Assembly (NCBI RefSeq): GCF_002849605.1
Contig: NZ_NPIB01000001.1
Coordinates: 186,001 to 250,000 of the forward strand
Length of the DNA: 64,000 bases
Source of the DNA: Photobacterium carnosum
Lineage (GTDB): Bacteria; Pseudomonadota; Gammaproteobacteria; Enterobacterales; Vibrionaceae
Reading direction: 5' to 3'
Positions 34,662-45,145 of the stretch are shown one piece after another. The notes beneath the pieces were generated by a model. It was not told the DNA's origin. It did no database searches and worked only from the letters and a program-made list of their open reading frames with translations. The translations under genes were made by a program, and so were the position numbers. Position 1 is the first letter of the stretch. Each line of letters begins with the position of its first letter.

Positions 34662-36668
34662 CTAAACATTTTTAAACCACGTTAAAGCATCATTAAATGC
34701 CATCGGTTTAGCAAAATAAAAACCTTGGCAGATATTAATACCACACTGCTGCACAAACTGTTTTTCTGCTTCTGTTTCAACGCCTTCAGCAACCAAAATA
34801 CAGCCTGTCACTTCACTTATTTTAGCCAACAGCTGATATAAATTTTTCTCACGATCATGTTCAATATTACGTAATAAGGTACGATCTAACTTTACTTTAT
34901 CAAAGTTAAACTTCAATAAATGAGGAAAAGACGCATAACCGGAACCAAAATCATCAATCGCAACCGTTATTCCTAATCCTTGCAATACCTCGATATTTTC
35001 TGATACCAGCTTATCATCTTCAAGTATGGCTTCTTCTGTGATCTCTATTTCTAAGTTCAATGGTGAAATAGCATAAAAACTTAATCTTTCAAGAAGATAA
35101 GCAACAATATGCTTATCCGAAATTGTCTCCGCTGAGACATTAATTGCTATTTTACAACCATTATCAAGTGGCATCTTTTGCATATCTTTTAGGACCAAAT
35201 CAATCACCATTTTATCCAGCTGCTTCATTGCGCCTAATTGCTGGAAATCTTGAATAAATAATGGTGGCAATATTTTACCGTCCACATCTTTATAGCGAAC
35301 AAGTGATTCAAACGATAATCCTTTACCCTGACTTAAATTAATTTGAGGTTGGTAGAACATCACAAACTCACCATGATTCAACATACGACTAACACGGCGG
35401 CTAATATCATGCTTACTCACATAGCTCGTCATGGCTTGATTCACATCACCTAAAAACGATTTAAGTGTGCTACGTCCAAGCTCATATTGCTGACTTATCG
35501 ATGTATTATTAGATCGGCTTTTTCCCGCATAATGCAGATAAAATGGCCGATAAATAACAATCCCTATAACAACTACAATTATCTGTAATATAACCCCAGA
35601 TAAACTGTGCTGAGTGGCAACATAACCACTCAGAAAAGGAGGTGTCATCCAATCCACAATTGTCGTCACTGGGTGCACTAATCCAGATGAGATCGCACCA
35701 TATACAACCACAAAACTCACTAAAGGAACGCAAACAAAAGATACAATTAATATTGGATTAAAAATAATCGGCAAACCAAACAGTAATAGTTCATTGATAT
35801 TAAAAATCACCAACGGTAATGCTGATAGTGCTAATGTGATATGTCGTCTTTCTTTTGAAAATAATAAAATACAAAACAGCAGACTGATCATATTCCCAGA
35901 GCCACCCATCGATAAGAAAGCATCATAAAACCCCTGCCCTAGCACATTTAAAGGGGCTTCTCCTGCTTGCCAATCAGCAATGTTTTGTTGAGTAACTTCA
36001 AATAATTGCTGCTTTGTTCTGAAAAGAAAATTATGACCATTAATGCCAATTGCACCTAATAATCCCAAAATGAATTGATAGGTTAAGCCACCGTAAAAAG
36101 TGAGTGGATTCGGAGCAATATAATTATCTATGTTTTGACTAAACGCGATCACAATTTTAGTTAATTCCTCCAACCCAACGGCTAACAAAAGAAAACAAAA
36201 AAAATGGAATACATGTTTATAGAGTGTTCGAACAAAATCTAAACGAGAAGGATCGAGCGGAAAAAGACGAAATGAAATACAGCATGATGCAGCAATCATT
36301 GCTGAAAGTAGTGCCACAAGTGGGTTATTAGGCAACCCATTATGATCAGAAACTAAACCATTAGGCACCGACACAGCAATTAATAACAGTAATGAATATG
36401 GCACAACCACCATCGCATTAACGCCATGCTTAGTCGCAATGTAGTAACTGGTAATTAAGCACAGTGCAATCGGATAGATTCCAATTAATAAATTAGAAAA
36501 ATAAAAAAAATAGTTCGCTAATTCACTAAAATCAACCCATTTTAATGCATACCCCACAAATAATGTGATCGCATTACAAATAATTAACGGCAGTAATAAT
36601 AAAAAAACAATAGAAATATCACGGATATAATCGTTGTAATATGATTTTAATATTGATTTTTTGTTCAT
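34662..36668 (-). CDS. PTS EIIC-like membrane domain fused to an EAL phosphodiesterase
   Basis: A 668-residue inner-membrane protein. Residues 1 to about 400 form some ten hydrophobic helices resembling the EIIC permease of cellobiose/lactose-type PTS systems (FYDAFLSMGGSGNMISLLFCI, NINELLLFGLPIIFNPILI). No EIIA or EIIB domain is present. Residues 425-668 form an EAL domain: YQPQINL, FESLVRY (EAL is ESL but the catalytic Glu is kept), NVSAETI, EITEEA, DDFGSGYAS, KLDR, VAEGVETE and GFYFAKP. Cyclic-di-GMP hydrolysis is therefore likely, perhaps gated by a sugar. The ATG at 36666-36668 is preferred over an upstream TTG. It stands alone. Confidence 0.85.
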   Translation of the reverse strand: MNKKSILKSYYNDYIRDISIVFLLLLPLIICNAITLFVGYALKWVDFSELANYFFYFSNLLIGIYPIALCLITSYYIATKHGVNAMVVVPYSLLLLIAVSVPNGLVSDHNGLPNNPLVALLSAMIAASCCISFRLFPLDPSRLDFVRTLYKHVFHFFCFLLLAVGLEELTKIVIAFSQNIDNYIAPNPLTFYGGLTYQFILGLLGAIGINGHNFLFRTKQQLFEVTQQNIADWQAGEAPLNVLGQGFYDAFLSMGGSGNMISLLFCILLFSKERRHITLALSALPLVIFNINELLLFGLPIIFNPILIVSFVCVPLVSFVVVYGAISSGLVHPVTTIVDWMTPPFLSGYVATQHSLSGVILQIIVVVIGIVIYRPFYLHYAGKSRSNNTSISQQYELGRSTLKSFLGDVNQAMTSYVSKHDISRRVSRMLNHGEFVMFYQPQINLSQGKGLSFESLVRYKDVDGKILPPLFIQDFQQLGAMKQLDKMVIDLVLKDMQKMPLDNGCKIAINVSAETISDKHIVAYLLERLSFYAISPLNLEIEITEEAILEDDKLVSENIEVLQGLGITVAIDDFGSGYASFPHLLKFNFDKVKLDRTLLRNIEHDREKNLYQLLAKISEVTGCILVAEGVETEAEKQFVQQCGINICQGFYFAKPMAFNDALTWFKNV

Positions 36669-36770
36669 ACATTCACAGTGTCGATAGAAAGGGCACTGGA
36701 TTATATAGAGCAATTATAAATGCTCAAGCTAAAAGAGTGTAACTAGGTATTTCGTATCGAAAATAAAACT

Positions 36771-36803
36771 AAAAAAATACACACATGATGTGTGTATTTT
36801 TTA
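36771..36803. terminator. Terminator after serC
   Basis: ATACACAC and GTGTGTAT (36778-36798) form a stem with a 5-base loop flanked by A and T tracts. It ends serC on the minus strand, 30 bp after its stop. Confidence 0.8.
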
Positions 36804-36824
36804 TTAATTAACAGTCGTTATTCA

Positions 36825-37907
36825 TTACGCATTATTTTTTTCAAACATCTGCATAAAGTCTACCAAAGCCTGAACACCGTCTAAAGGCATCGCATTATAA
36901 ATAGAGGCACGCATACCTCCAGCAACACGATGGCCTTTCAATGCTTTTAATCCGACAACTTCAGCTTGAGCTAAAAACACTGCATCTAAATCTGGATTTT
37001 TTAATTGAAATGGTACATTCATGACTGAACGGTTATCCGCATGAACATTATTAATATAGAAATTAGAGTGATCAATAAAATCATACAATAATTTAGCTTT
37101 TGCAAGGTTGCGCTGTTCCATTGCAGCAACCCCACCGACGCTTTTAAGCCATTTAAACACTTCACCCGCTAAATACCATGCAAATGTTGGTGGTGTATTA
37201 AACATCGAGTCTTTATCAACTAACACCGTATAGTCTAAAATACTCGGTAAAATTGATTTAGCTTTACCTAATAAATCATCACGTACGATAACAATTGTTA
37301 ATCCTGCTGGACCAATGTTTTTTTGAGCGCCCGCATAAATAACACCATATTTAGACACATCAATTTGACGAGATAAAATAGTCGATGACATATCAGCGAC
37401 AATCGGTTTATCCGTTATCGGTAAATCACGAATTTCAATACCGTCAATGGTTTCATTTGGACAAAAATGCACAAATGCAGCTTCGTCAGAAAGTGACCAT
37501 TCGGCGGCGGGTAAAATAGCCTTCTTACCTTCTTTTACGCAGGTAATATCAATATTATTAGGCTGACAATACTTAGACGCTTCTTCAACAGCACTGTGCG
37601 CCCAAAAACCACCATCCATATAATCGGCAGTGGTTGCTTCACCCAATAAATTTAACGGCACAGCAGCAAATTGACCACGTGCACCACCATGACAAAATAA
37701 AACATGGTAATTAGCAGGAATATTCAGTAAATCCCGTAAATCTTGTTCTGATTGAGCGGCAACCGCAAGAAATTCTTTACTACGATGGCTGATTTCCATA
37801 ACGGAAGTGCCTAAACCCTGCCAATTAATTAATTCGTGTTGGGCTTGCGCCATAACATCAGCGGGGATCATTGCCGGACCGGCACAAAAGTTATAAACCT
37901 TATCCAT
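36825..37907 (-). CDS. serC: Phosphoserine aminotransferase
   Basis: A PLP enzyme that makes 3-phosphoserine in serine synthesis and acts in the pyridoxine pathway. The 360-residue protein has [11 protein letters not shown] at the start, SHRSKEF near 42, [10 protein letters not shown] near 72, and the PLP lysine in [15 protein letters not shown] near 198, followed by [12 protein letters not shown]. It lies between gyrA and the EIIC-EAL gene, each with its own terminator. Confidence 0.95.
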   Translation of the reverse strand: MDKVYNFCAGPAMIPADVMAQAQHELINWQGLGTSVMEISHRSKEFLAVAAQSEQDLRDLLNIPANYHVLFCHGGARGQFAAVPLNLLGEATTADYMDGGFWAHSAVEEASKYCQPNNIDITCVKEGKKAILPAAEWSLSDEAAFVHFCPNETIDGIEIRDLPITDKPIVADMSSTILSRQIDVSKYGVIYAGAQKNIGPAGLTIVIVRDDLLGKAKSILPSILDYTVLVDKDSMFNTPPTFAWYLAGEVFKWLKSVGGVAAMEQRNLAKAKLLYDFIDHSNFYINNVHADNRSVMNVPFQLKNPDLDAVFLAQAEVVGLKALKGHRVAGGMRASIYNAMPLDGVQALVDFMQMFEKNNA

Positions 37908-38120
37908 AATGTGGTACTTGCTCCTGCTCGAGTTACAAAATAAAAATTTGCTGCTTCATAAAGCTAATAGCATCACAATCAGTACTACTTTTAGCATTAC
38001 AAAACAGACAGTAAAGATAAATATCAACATTGTGACAGATATCATTCATTTATTTCTACACCTTTATTGCGCAACTTTAAAGATTTAATTAACGATTCAT
38101 TAGTTATAAATATGAAGACA

Positions 38121-38148
38121 AAAAAAAACGCAGCCAAATGGCTGCGTA
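38121..38148 (-). terminator. Terminator after gyrA
   Basis: ACGCAGCC, AAAT, GGCTGCGT (38129-38148) is followed on the minus strand by nine T residues (38121-38129). It lies 27 bp after gyrA. Confidence 0.88.
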
Positions 38149-38174
38149 TTATTTAGAATAAAGCACTATAAGGC

Positions 38175-40844
38175 TTACTCTTGCTCGGTTGAATCACCTG
38201 ATTCTACATCTGTTGCTGGTAGTTCTGTATTTTCAACAGCTTCACCATCAACTAATTCAGCATCTTCAATTAATTCAACTTCTGCTGGCTCATCAATACG
38301 CTGTAGACCAACAACTTTTTCACCTTCAGTCGTACGAATAAGTGTAACACCTTGAGTATTACGACCTACACGGCTAACTTCAGCAACACGAGTTCGAACT
38401 AATGTGCCACCATTGGTGATCATCATAAATTCGTCGCCGTCTTCAGCTTGAACAGCACCAACAACGCTACCGTTACGCTCAGAGACTTTAATTGAAACTA
38501 CACCCTGAGTGGCACGGCTCTTCGCCGGATACTCAGCAAGGCCAGTACGCTTACCATAACCATTTTCAGTTACTGTAAGAATATCGCCTTCATTGTGTGG
38601 AACAATTAGCGAAACAACTTTATCGCCTTCAGCAAGTTTAATACCACGAACACCAGCCGCAGTACGACCCATGCCGCGAACGCCACCTTTGGTATTGCCT
38701 TCGTCGTCAATAACAACTGGGCTTTCGTAGAAACGGACTACTTTACCGTATGCTGAGAACAGCATGATATCGCAGTCACCATCAGTAACATCAACACCAA
38801 TCAATGAATCGCCTTCACGTAAGTTAACGGCAATAATACCGGCACTACGAGGACGACTAAAGTCAGTTAATGGTGTTTTCTTCACAGTACCATCAGCCGT
38901 TGCCATAAAGACAAACTTATCTTCTGTGTATTCACGCACAGGAAGAATAGCAGTAATACGCTCATTTTCTTCTAGTGGTAAAATATTCACAATAGGCTTA
39001 CCACGAGCAGTACGGCTCGCTAGTGGTAATTGGTACACTTTCAGCCAGTACATACGACCGCGACTTGAGAAACATAAAATCGTGTCATGGGTATTAGCAA
39101 CCAACAAACGTTCAATGAAGTCTTCTTGCTTCATGCGCGTTGCTGCTTTACCTTTACCACCACGACGTTGCGCTTCATAGTCACTCAGAATTTGGTACTT
39201 AACGTAACCTTCATGAGAAAGCGTAACAACAACATCTTCTCTAGGGATTAGATCTTCTAAATCAATATCATTGCTTGCTGCTGTGATTTCAGTACGACGT
39301 TCATCGTTAAACTGTTCTTTTACTAGCTCTAATTCTTCACGGATCACTTCCATCAAACGCTCAGAGCTTGATAGGATGAACATTAGTTCAGCGATTTCTT
39401 CAAGAAGTTGCTTATATTCTTCAAGAATTTTACCGTGTTCAAGACCGGTTAACTTATGTAAACGAAGATCAAGAATAGCTTGCGCTTGTTGTTCTGTTAA
39501 GTGGTATAGATTGTCACGAATACCAAATTGCTCTTCTAGCCAATCTGGACGTGCGGCATCAGTACCAGCACGCTCAAGCATTGCTGCAACATTACCTAGC
39601 TGCCAGCCACGAGCAACTAATGCTGCTTTAGCTTCTGCTGGTGTATTTGCCTGACGAACTAATTCAATAATTTCGTCGATGTTTGCAAGAGCAAGTGCTA
39701 AACCTTCAAGAATATGAGCGCGATCGCGTGCTTTACGCAATTCAAAAATAGTACGACGCGTCACCACTTCACGGCGGTGATTAACGAAGCACTTAATCAT
39801 TTCTTTAAGGTTAAAGATCTTTGGTTGGCCGTTATCAAGCGCAACCATGTTGATACCAAATGTTGTTTGTAACTGCGTTTGAGCATAAAGATTGTTCAGA
39901 ACAACTTCGCCAACCGCATCACGCTTACATTCGATAACAATACGCATGCCGTCTTTATCTGACTCATCACGTAATGCACTAATACCTTCAACTTTCTTAT
40001 CTTTAACAAGCTCGGCAATTTTTTCGATCAAACGTGCTTTGTTAACTTGATATGGAATCTCATGAACCAGAATAGTTTCACGACCATTCTTTTCAGTTTC
40101 GATTTCAGCTTTGGCACGCATGTAAACTTTACCGCGACCAGTATGATAAGCATCAATGATACCTTTACGGCCATTGATCATCGCAGCTGTTGGGAAGTCA
40201 GGGCCTGGAATATATTCCATTAGCTGATCAATAGTGATGCTCTCATCATTGATATACGCTAAACAGCCGTCAATCACTTCGCCAAGGTTATGGGGTGGTA
40301 TATTCGTTGCCATACCAACAGCAATACCAGAAGAACCATTCACCAATAGGTTAGGAATCTTCGTTGGTAATACTGCAGGTATCTGCTCGGTTCCGTCATA
40401 GTTAGGAACAAAGTCAACCGTTTCTTTGTCTAAATCTGCGAGTAGTTCATGCGCAATTTTAGACATACGAACTTCGGTATAACGCATCGCAGCGGCAGAG
40501 TCGCCATCGATTGAACCGAAGTTACCTTGGCCATCTACGAGCATGTAGCGTAGGGAGAACGGTTGTGCCATACGTACAATAGTATCGTATACAGCACTAT
40601 CACCATGAGGGTGATATTTACCGATAACATCACCTACCACACGGGCAGATTTCTTATATGCTTTATTCCAGTCATTGCCTAGCACATTCATCGCGAATAA
40701 AACGCGGCGGTGCACAGGCTTAAGGCCATCACGCACATCAGGAAGAGCACGACCAACGATAACTGACATCGCATAGTCGAGATAAGAGCTTTTCAGCTCA
40801 TCTTCAATATTTATGGGCGTGATCTCTTTTGCAAGATCGCTCAT
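38175..40844 (-). CDS. gyrA: DNA gyrase subunit A
   Basis: The breakage-reunion subunit of the type II topoisomerase that introduces negative supercoils. The 889-residue protein has the winged-helix active site with Tyr in [10 protein letters not shown] near residue 122, the quinolone region [12 protein letters not shown] with Ser83 and Asp87 equivalents intact (no sign of the common resistance changes), and a six-bladed C-terminal domain with the GyrA box QRRGGKG. The acidic C-terminal tail ([16 protein letters not shown]) is typical. It is divergent from ubiG. Long plus-strand frames inside it are shadows. Confidence 0.97.
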   Translation of the reverse strand: MSDLAKEITPINIEDELKSSYLDYAMSVIVGRALPDVRDGLKPVHRRVLFAMNVLGNDWNKAYKKSARVVGDVIGKYHPHGDSAVYDTIVRMAQPFSLRYMLVDGQGNFGSIDGDSAAAMRYTEVRMSKIAHELLADLDKETVDFVPNYDGTEQIPAVLPTKIPNLLVNGSSGIAVGMATNIPPHNLGEVIDGCLAYINDESITIDQLMEYIPGPDFPTAAMINGRKGIIDAYHTGRGKVYMRAKAEIETEKNGRETILVHEIPYQVNKARLIEKIAELVKDKKVEGISALRDESDKDGMRIVIECKRDAVGEVVLNNLYAQTQLQTTFGINMVALDNGQPKIFNLKEMIKCFVNHRREVVTRRTIFELRKARDRAHILEGLALALANIDEIIELVRQANTPAEAKAALVARGWQLGNVAAMLERAGTDAARPDWLEEQFGIRDNLYHLTEQQAQAILDLRLHKLTGLEHGKILEEYKQLLEEIAELMFILSSSERLMEVIREELELVKEQFNDERRTEITAASNDIDLEDLIPREDVVVTLSHEGYVKYQILSDYEAQRRGGKGKAATRMKQEDFIERLLVANTHDTILCFSSRGRMYWLKVYQLPLASRTARGKPIVNILPLEENERITAILPVREYTEDKFVFMATADGTVKKTPLTDFSRPRSAGIIAVNLREGDSLIGVDVTDGDCDIMLFSAYGKVVRFYESPVVIDDEGNTKGGVRGMGRTAAGVRGIKLAEGDKVVSLIVPHNEGDILTVTENGYGKRTGLAEYPAKSRATQGVVSIKVSERNGSVVGAVQAEDGDEFMMITNGGTLVRTRVAEVSRVGRNTQGVTLIRTTEGEKVVGLQRIDEPAEVELIEDAELVDGEAVENTELPATDVESGDSTEQE

Positions 40845-41277
40845 GGAGCCAATATCCCTCAGGTAATTTCTGTCGTATTTTTATACGTGCAAGGTGCAAT
40901 AATATAGCATATTTCAGCCTTAATAGGCACACCTTTCACGGCTTATGTTATGAGTAATTTAGCGGAATTTACAGAAAACAGAAACAAACATCGTCACATC
41001 TGTGGATTAACCGCACATTGCTGTTTATTTATTGTTCATTATACCAACTATCTTAAACTACTCTTTTTAACCTACAGAGTATGTAATTATTTGTAAAAAC
41101 AAGATGTAACACTGTTTTATAGATGGAACATCTTAAAATTAACAAAATAAAATCAAAAATGCGACATTTGGCCGTTTATTAATCATTATTATTGAGCACA
41201 CTGTATTTGATGATTCGTCATTCAGAAGATGTTTGTATTTTCGTTATGACTAATTCATTGATGTCTAAATAACACTA

Positions 41278-41306
41278 TTGTTCAATTAAACATTCAATGC
41301 TTTAAA
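41278..41306 (+). promoter_or_regulatory. Possible promoter of two tiny ORFs
   Basis: TTGTTC (41278-41283) and TTTAAA (41301-41306) are spaced exactly 17 bp apart, 25 bp before the ATG of the 18-codon ORF. Each box matches consensus at about four of six positions. Confidence 0.25.
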
Positions 41307-41330
41307 CATAAACTCACTGAGGATAAAATA

Positions 41331-41387
41331 ATGGGTGCAGCAATTAACATAATTGGCATATCAATCATTATCGGTAAATATATTTAA
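41331..41387 (+). CDS. Possible 18-residue hydrophobic peptide
   Basis: An ATG with GAGGA 7 bases upstream opens a frame encoding MGAAINIIGISIIIGKYI, a short hydrophobic peptide ending in Lys-Tyr-Ile. A promoter-like element lies upstream. It sits in the 793-bp gap between gyrA and ubiG. Size and character recall small membrane-active peptides, but no family is recognised and the frame may be chance. Confidence 0.25.
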   Translation: MGAAINIIGISIIIGKYI

Positions 41388-41474
41388 ATGCTCATACTGG
41401 CGATTACTACCTTGTTCAGAGGTGTATTCACCCCAGAATTGATTCCTGCCACAATAAGCAGTTTCAATGAGTGA
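41388..41474 (+). CDS. Possible 28-residue peptide following the 18-residue ORF
   Basis: The ATG comes directly after the preceding TAA (TTTAAATG). The peptide begins MLILAITTLFRGVFTPEL and has a hydrophobic N-terminal half. Its own binding site (GGTAAATA) is weak. It could be coupled to the first ORF or be a decayed fragment. Confidence 0.18.
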   Translation: MLILAITTLFRGVFTPELIPATISSFNE

Positions 41475-41493
41475 CACTTAAATATCGCCAAAT

Positions 41494-41507
41494 AGTACAA
41501 TTGTACT
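41494..41507. promoter_or_regulatory. Palindrome AGTACAATTGTACT upstream of ubiG
   Basis: A perfect 14-bp palindrome, 130 bp before ubiG, placed like an operator. No regulator is assigned. The remainder of 40845-41637 carries the gyrA promoter region near 40900 and otherwise AT-rich sequence. Confidence 0.3.
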
Positions 41508-41637
41508 TAGCGTACATATCCCCAATTTATTATAGATATCAAAATTTTCTCTTAAAACTTGTCACAGTTATCCTTTGCAACTACCACTTTATTTCGCATA
41601 ATAGCAAATATCAATTAAGGAAAATGGCACCACTAAA

Positions 41638-42348
41638 ATGACCAAATCGCGTAATGTTGACCTTGCAGAAATCGAAAAATTTGAACAAATAGCTTCTCGT
41701 TGGTGGGATTTTGAAGGTGAATTTAAACCCCTTCACCAAATTAATCCGTTACGTTTAAATTACATTATTGACAATGCCAATGGCTTATTTGGTAAAAAAA
41801 TCCTTGATGTCGGTTGTGGTGGTGGCATTTTAGCTGAGAGCATGGCGATTGAAGGCGCAAAGGTTACTGGCCTTGATATGGGTAAAGAGCCCTTAATGGT
41901 AGCTAAATTACATGCATTAGAAACGGGAACAAAACTGGACTACGTACAATGTACAGCAGAAGAACATGCTGAACATCATCATGACGCTTACGATGTCGTG
42001 ACCTGTATGGAAATGCTTGAACATGTCCCAGATCCCGCATCCGTTATTGCGGCATGTGCAAAAATGGTTAAACCTGGTGGACATGTTTTCTTCTCAACAT
42101 TAAATCGTAATATTAAATCGTATCTATTTGCGATTGTTGGTGCTGAACATGTTATGAAATTAGTGCCCAAAGGTACCCATGATCATCAAAAATTTATTCG
42201 CCCATCGGAGTTAATCGCAATGGTCGATCAAACACCATTACAAGATCGTCATATTATTGGACTTCATTATAACCCTCTCACTAATACCTACAGTCTTGGT
42301 AAGAAAGTTGATGTCAATTATATCGTTCATACAATTAAGCCGTTATAG
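41638..42348 (+). CDS. ubiG: Ubiquinone biosynthesis O-methyltransferase UbiG
   Basis: Catalyses both O-methylations of ubiquinone synthesis using SAM. The 236-residue protein has the N-terminal [23 protein letters not shown] motif [16 protein letters not shown] near residue 59, motif II with [11 protein letters not shown] near 123, and [12 protein letters not shown] near 180. The neighbouring order gyrA (divergent)-ubiG-nrdA is the same as in E. coli. AAGGAAAATGGCACCACTAA precedes the ATG at a rather long distance. Confidence 0.95.
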   Translation: MTKSRNVDLAEIEKFEQIASRWWDFEGEFKPLHQINPLRLNYIIDNANGLFGKKILDVGCGGGILAESMAIEGAKVTGLDMGKEPLMVAKLHALETGTKLDYVQCTAEEHAEHHHDAYDVVTCMEMLEHVPDPASVIAACAKMVKPGGHVFFSTLNRNIKSYLFAIVGAEHVMKLVPKGTHDHQKFIRPSELIAMVDQTPLQDRHIIGLHYNPLTNTYSLGKKVDVNYIVHTIKPL

Positions 42349-42364
42349 TTAACCTTATCAATAT

Positions 42365-42390
42365 TAAAGGAGATCACTTTTTCTCCTTTA
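42365..42390 (+). other. Hairpin after ubiG
   Basis: TAAAGGAG (42365-42372) and CTCCTTTA (42383-42390) pair perfectly over 8 bp. No T-run follows, so it is a weak terminator or an mRNA end structure. Confidence 0.45.
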
Positions 42391-42645
42391 GCTACATTCC
42401 GCTAACAAATACCACGATTATTATAATTTTAAGGATCAAAAAAGCCCAGTAAGATCAAGGACTATTAATGCTTTATTTAGCTAAAAATCCACCATTTTTT
42501 TGATTCAAATTCGAGCCAAAAAAGCAATAAAAATAAATTTTATTTATCTAAAAAAATAACTGAAAAAGCATTGATTTTTACTATCTATTTGATGCTATTC
42601 GCCACATCAGTAAGTTGGTACTAACTTTTTATTGAAATCCCCATG

Positions 42646-42654
42646 TTATCCACA
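42646..42654 (+). promoter_or_regulatory. Perfect DnaA box upstream of nrdA
   Basis: TTATCCACA is an exact consensus DnaA box, 192 bp before nrdA. E. coli nrdAB is known to be controlled by DnaA through boxes upstream of its promoter. The rest of 42391-42846 is AT-rich regulatory sequence. Confidence 0.65.
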
Positions 42655-42723
42655 GCTGGTCAAAAAATACCATCTTGCAAAACCACGCATTCACCACTAT
42701 CTTGTAAGCACTTTCGCTCAACA

Positions 42724-42739
42724 CCCCAACATGTAGTGT
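42724..42739 (+). promoter_or_regulatory. Candidate NrdR box
   Basis: CCCCAACATGTAGTGT matches the NrdR consensus ACACwATATATwGTGT at about 12 of 16 positions. It overlaps the expected -35 region of the promoter whose -10 is at 42760. NrdR boxes usually occur in pairs; a poorer match begins 30 bp upstream (42694). Confidence 0.45.
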
Positions 42740-42759
42740 TTTTGCCGAATAACTATATT

Positions 42760-42765
42760 TATAAT
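42760..42765 (+). promoter_or_regulatory. Perfect -10 box of the nrdA promoter
   Basis: TATAAT matches consensus exactly. The -35 hexamer is poor (TGTTTT at 17 bp), consistent with a regulated promoter. Transcription would start near 42772, leaving a leader of about 75 nt before nrdA. Confidence 0.5.
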
Positions 42766-42846
42766 AAAGTTCACATTCTTTGCTAATCTAATAGATAAAT
42801 TACAAAAAAATATCATCTGCAAGGAAAACTGGGAAAATAATAACAA

Positions 42847-45114
42847 ATGACTCAACAACTAACAGTTACCAAGCGCAACGGTCGTAAAGAACTTATCGAT
42901 CTCGACAAAATTCACCGTGTTATAGACTGGGCTGCAGAAGGCCTAGAAAATGTATCGGTATCTCAAGTAGAACTAAAGTCACACATCCAGTTTTATGATG
43001 GTATCCGTACTGATGATATTCACGAAACTATCATTAAAGCAGCTGCTGATCTGATCTCAGAAGAAACACCTGACTACCAATACCTTGCTGCTCGATTGGC
43101 AATTTTCCATCTTCGTAAAAAAGCCTATGGTCAATTTGAGCCACCAACACTTTTTAACCATGTTAAAAATTTAGTTGAAAAAGGTAAGTACGATAGTCAT
43201 CTATTAGACGATTACACCGAAGAAGAATTTACGGTGATGGATACCTTTATCGATCACTGGCGCGACATGAATTTCTCTTATGCTGCGGTTAAGCAACTTG
43301 AAGGTAAATACCTCGTTCAAAACCGTGTATCAGGTGAGATTTTTGAAAGCGCACAGTTTCTTTATTTATTAATTGCAGCAGCACTGTTTAATAAATACCC
43401 GAAAGAAACCCGTCTTGATTACATTAAGCGTTTTTATGATGCTTCATCAACATTCAAAATTTCATTACCAACGCCAATCATGGCTGGTGTACGTACACCT
43501 ACACGTCAATTTAGTTCATGTGTACTGATCGAATGTGATGACAGTCTTGATTCAATTAACGCAACTGCAAGCTCAATTGTGCGTTATGTGTCACAACGTG
43601 CAGGCATTGGTATTAACGCGGGTCGAATTCGTGCATTAGGCTCTGAAATTCGTGGCGGTGAAGCATTCCACACCGGTTGTATTCCTTTCTACAAATACTT
43701 CCAAACAGCAGTTAAATGCTGTTCTCAAGGTGGTGTTCGTGGTGGTGCTGCAACATTGTTCTACCCTATTTGGCACCGTGAAGTTGAATCACTATTAGTG
43801 CTAAAGAACAACCGTGGTGTTGAAGAAAACCGCGTTCGTCATATGGACTACGGTGTACAGATTAATAAATTAATGTATACCCGTTTAATCAAAGGCCAGA
43901 ACATTTCTTTGTTCTCTCCTTCTGACGTTCCTGGTTTATACGATACATTTTTTGCTGATCAAGTTGAATTTGAACGCTTATATAACTTGTATGAACAAGA
44001 CGACAGCATTAAAAAACAATCTATTAAAGCGATTGAACTATTCTCATTGTTGATGCAAGAACGTGCGTCTACAGGTCGAATCTATATTCAAAACGTTGAC
44101 CACTGTAATACACACAGCCCGTTTGATCCGGCTGTTGCACCTATTCGTCAATCAAATCTATGCCTTGAAATTGCGCTACCAACCAAGCCATTAAAGAATG
44201 TTGAAGATGAAGATGGTGAAATCGCATTATGTACATTATCTGCATTTAACTTAGGTGCGATAGATAGCTTAGATGATTTAGAAGAGCTTGCTGAACTGAC
44301 AGTTCGAGCACTAGATGCATTATTAGATTACCAAGATTACCCATTACCTGCCGCTCGTCGTTCAACAATGAACCGCCGTACATTGGGTGTGGGCGTAATT
44401 AACTTTGCTTACTACTTAGCAAAACACGGTGTTCGTTATTCAGATGGTAGTGCCAATAACTTAACCCATGAAGCTTTTGAAGCGATTCAATACTACTTAT
44501 TGAAAGCATCAATGAACCTAGCTAAAGAATACGGCGCTTGTCCGTTATTTAACGAGACCACGTATTCACAAGGTATTTTGCCTATCGATACTTACAAAAA
44601 AGAAATCGATAATATTTGCAATGCAGAATTACATTATGATTGGGAAACATTACGCGAAGAGATCAAGACACATGGTCTGCGTAACTCAACCCTTTCAGCA
44701 TTGATGCCATCAGAAACATCATCACAAATTTCAAATGCGACCAATGGTATTGAACCACCACGTGGATACGTTTCCGTTAAAGCATCAAAAGATGGTATCC
44801 TCAAGCAAGTTGTTCCTGAGTTCGCTAAATACAAAGATAACTATGAGTTACTTTGGAATATTGGCAGTAACGATGGCTACCTACAACTTGTTGGCATTAT
44901 GCAGAAGTTTATTGATCAGTCTATCTCGGCAAATACTAACTATGACCCGAGTCGACAACCGGGTGGCAGAATCCCAATGAAACTGCTACTAAAAGATCTG
45001 CTTAATGCTTATAAATTAGGCATTAAAACACTTTACTACCATAACACTCGAGATGGTGCATCAGATAGTCAAAGCGACCTGAGTGATGATGATTGTACAA
45101 GTTGTAAAATTTAA
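42847..45114 (+). CDS. nrdA: Ribonucleotide reductase class Ia, alpha subunit
   Basis: Reduces ribonucleoside diphosphates to deoxyribonucleotides. The 755-residue protein starts with an ATP-cone (VTKRNGRKELIDLDKIHRVI), the allosteric activity site. The catalytic residues are present: Cys in FSSCVLIECDD near 225, the Asn-x-Cys-x-Glu set in SNLCLEIALP near 437-441, and the tyrosine pair for radical transfer near the end. The C-terminal redox CxxC is in DDDCTSCKI. It forms an operon with nrdB and yfaE, with a palindromic hairpin before nrdB. Confidence 0.97.
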   Translation: MTQQLTVTKRNGRKELIDLDKIHRVIDWAAEGLENVSVSQVELKSHIQFYDGIRTDDIHETIIKAAADLISEETPDYQYLAARLAIFHLRKKAYGQFEPPTLFNHVKNLVEKGKYDSHLLDDYTEEEFTVMDTFIDHWRDMNFSYAAVKQLEGKYLVQNRVSGEIFESAQFLYLLIAAALFNKYPKETRLDYIKRFYDASSTFKISLPTPIMAGVRTPTRQFSSCVLIECDDSLDSINATASSIVRYVSQRAGIGINAGRIRALGSEIRGGEAFHTGCIPFYKYFQTAVKCCSQGGVRGGAATLFYPIWHREVESLLVLKNNRGVEENRVRHMDYGVQINKLMYTRLIKGQNISLFSPSDVPGLYDTFFADQVEFERLYNLYEQDDSIKKQSIKAIELFSLLMQERASTGRIYIQNVDHCNTHSPFDPAVAPIRQSNLCLEIALPTKPLKNVEDEDGEIALCTLSAFNLGAIDSLDDLEELAELTVRALDALLDYQDYPLPAARRSTMNRRTLGVGVINFAYYLAKHGVRYSDGSANNLTHEAFEAIQYYLLKASMNLAKEYGACPLFNETTYSQGILPIDTYKKEIDNICNAELHYDWETLREEIKTHGLRNSTLSALMPSETSSQISNATNGIEPPRGYVSVKASKDGILKQVVPEFAKYKDNYELLWNIGSNDGYLQLVGIMQKFIDQSISANTNYDPSRQPGGRIPMKLLLKDLLNAYKLGIKTLYYHNTRDGASDSQSDLSDDDCTSCKI

Positions 45115-45121
45115 GCATTAA

Positions 45122-45145
45122 AAAGGGAGCCATATGGCTCCCTTT
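45122..45145 (+). other. Perfect 24-bp palindrome between nrdA and nrdB
   Basis: AAAGGGAGCC, ATAT, GGCTCCCTTT lies 8 bp after the nrdA stop and 16 bp before the nrdB ATG. As RNA it is a stable 10-bp stem; only three T residues follow (TTTAGATTTG), so termination would be partial at most. It could set the nrdA:nrdB ratio or act as an RNase processing site. Confidence 0.7.

Noticed and set aside
38175..40844. Quinolone resistance mutation in gyrA
   Set aside because: The region [12 protein letters not shown] keeps the Ser83 and Asp87 equivalents, so there is no sign of the usual changes.
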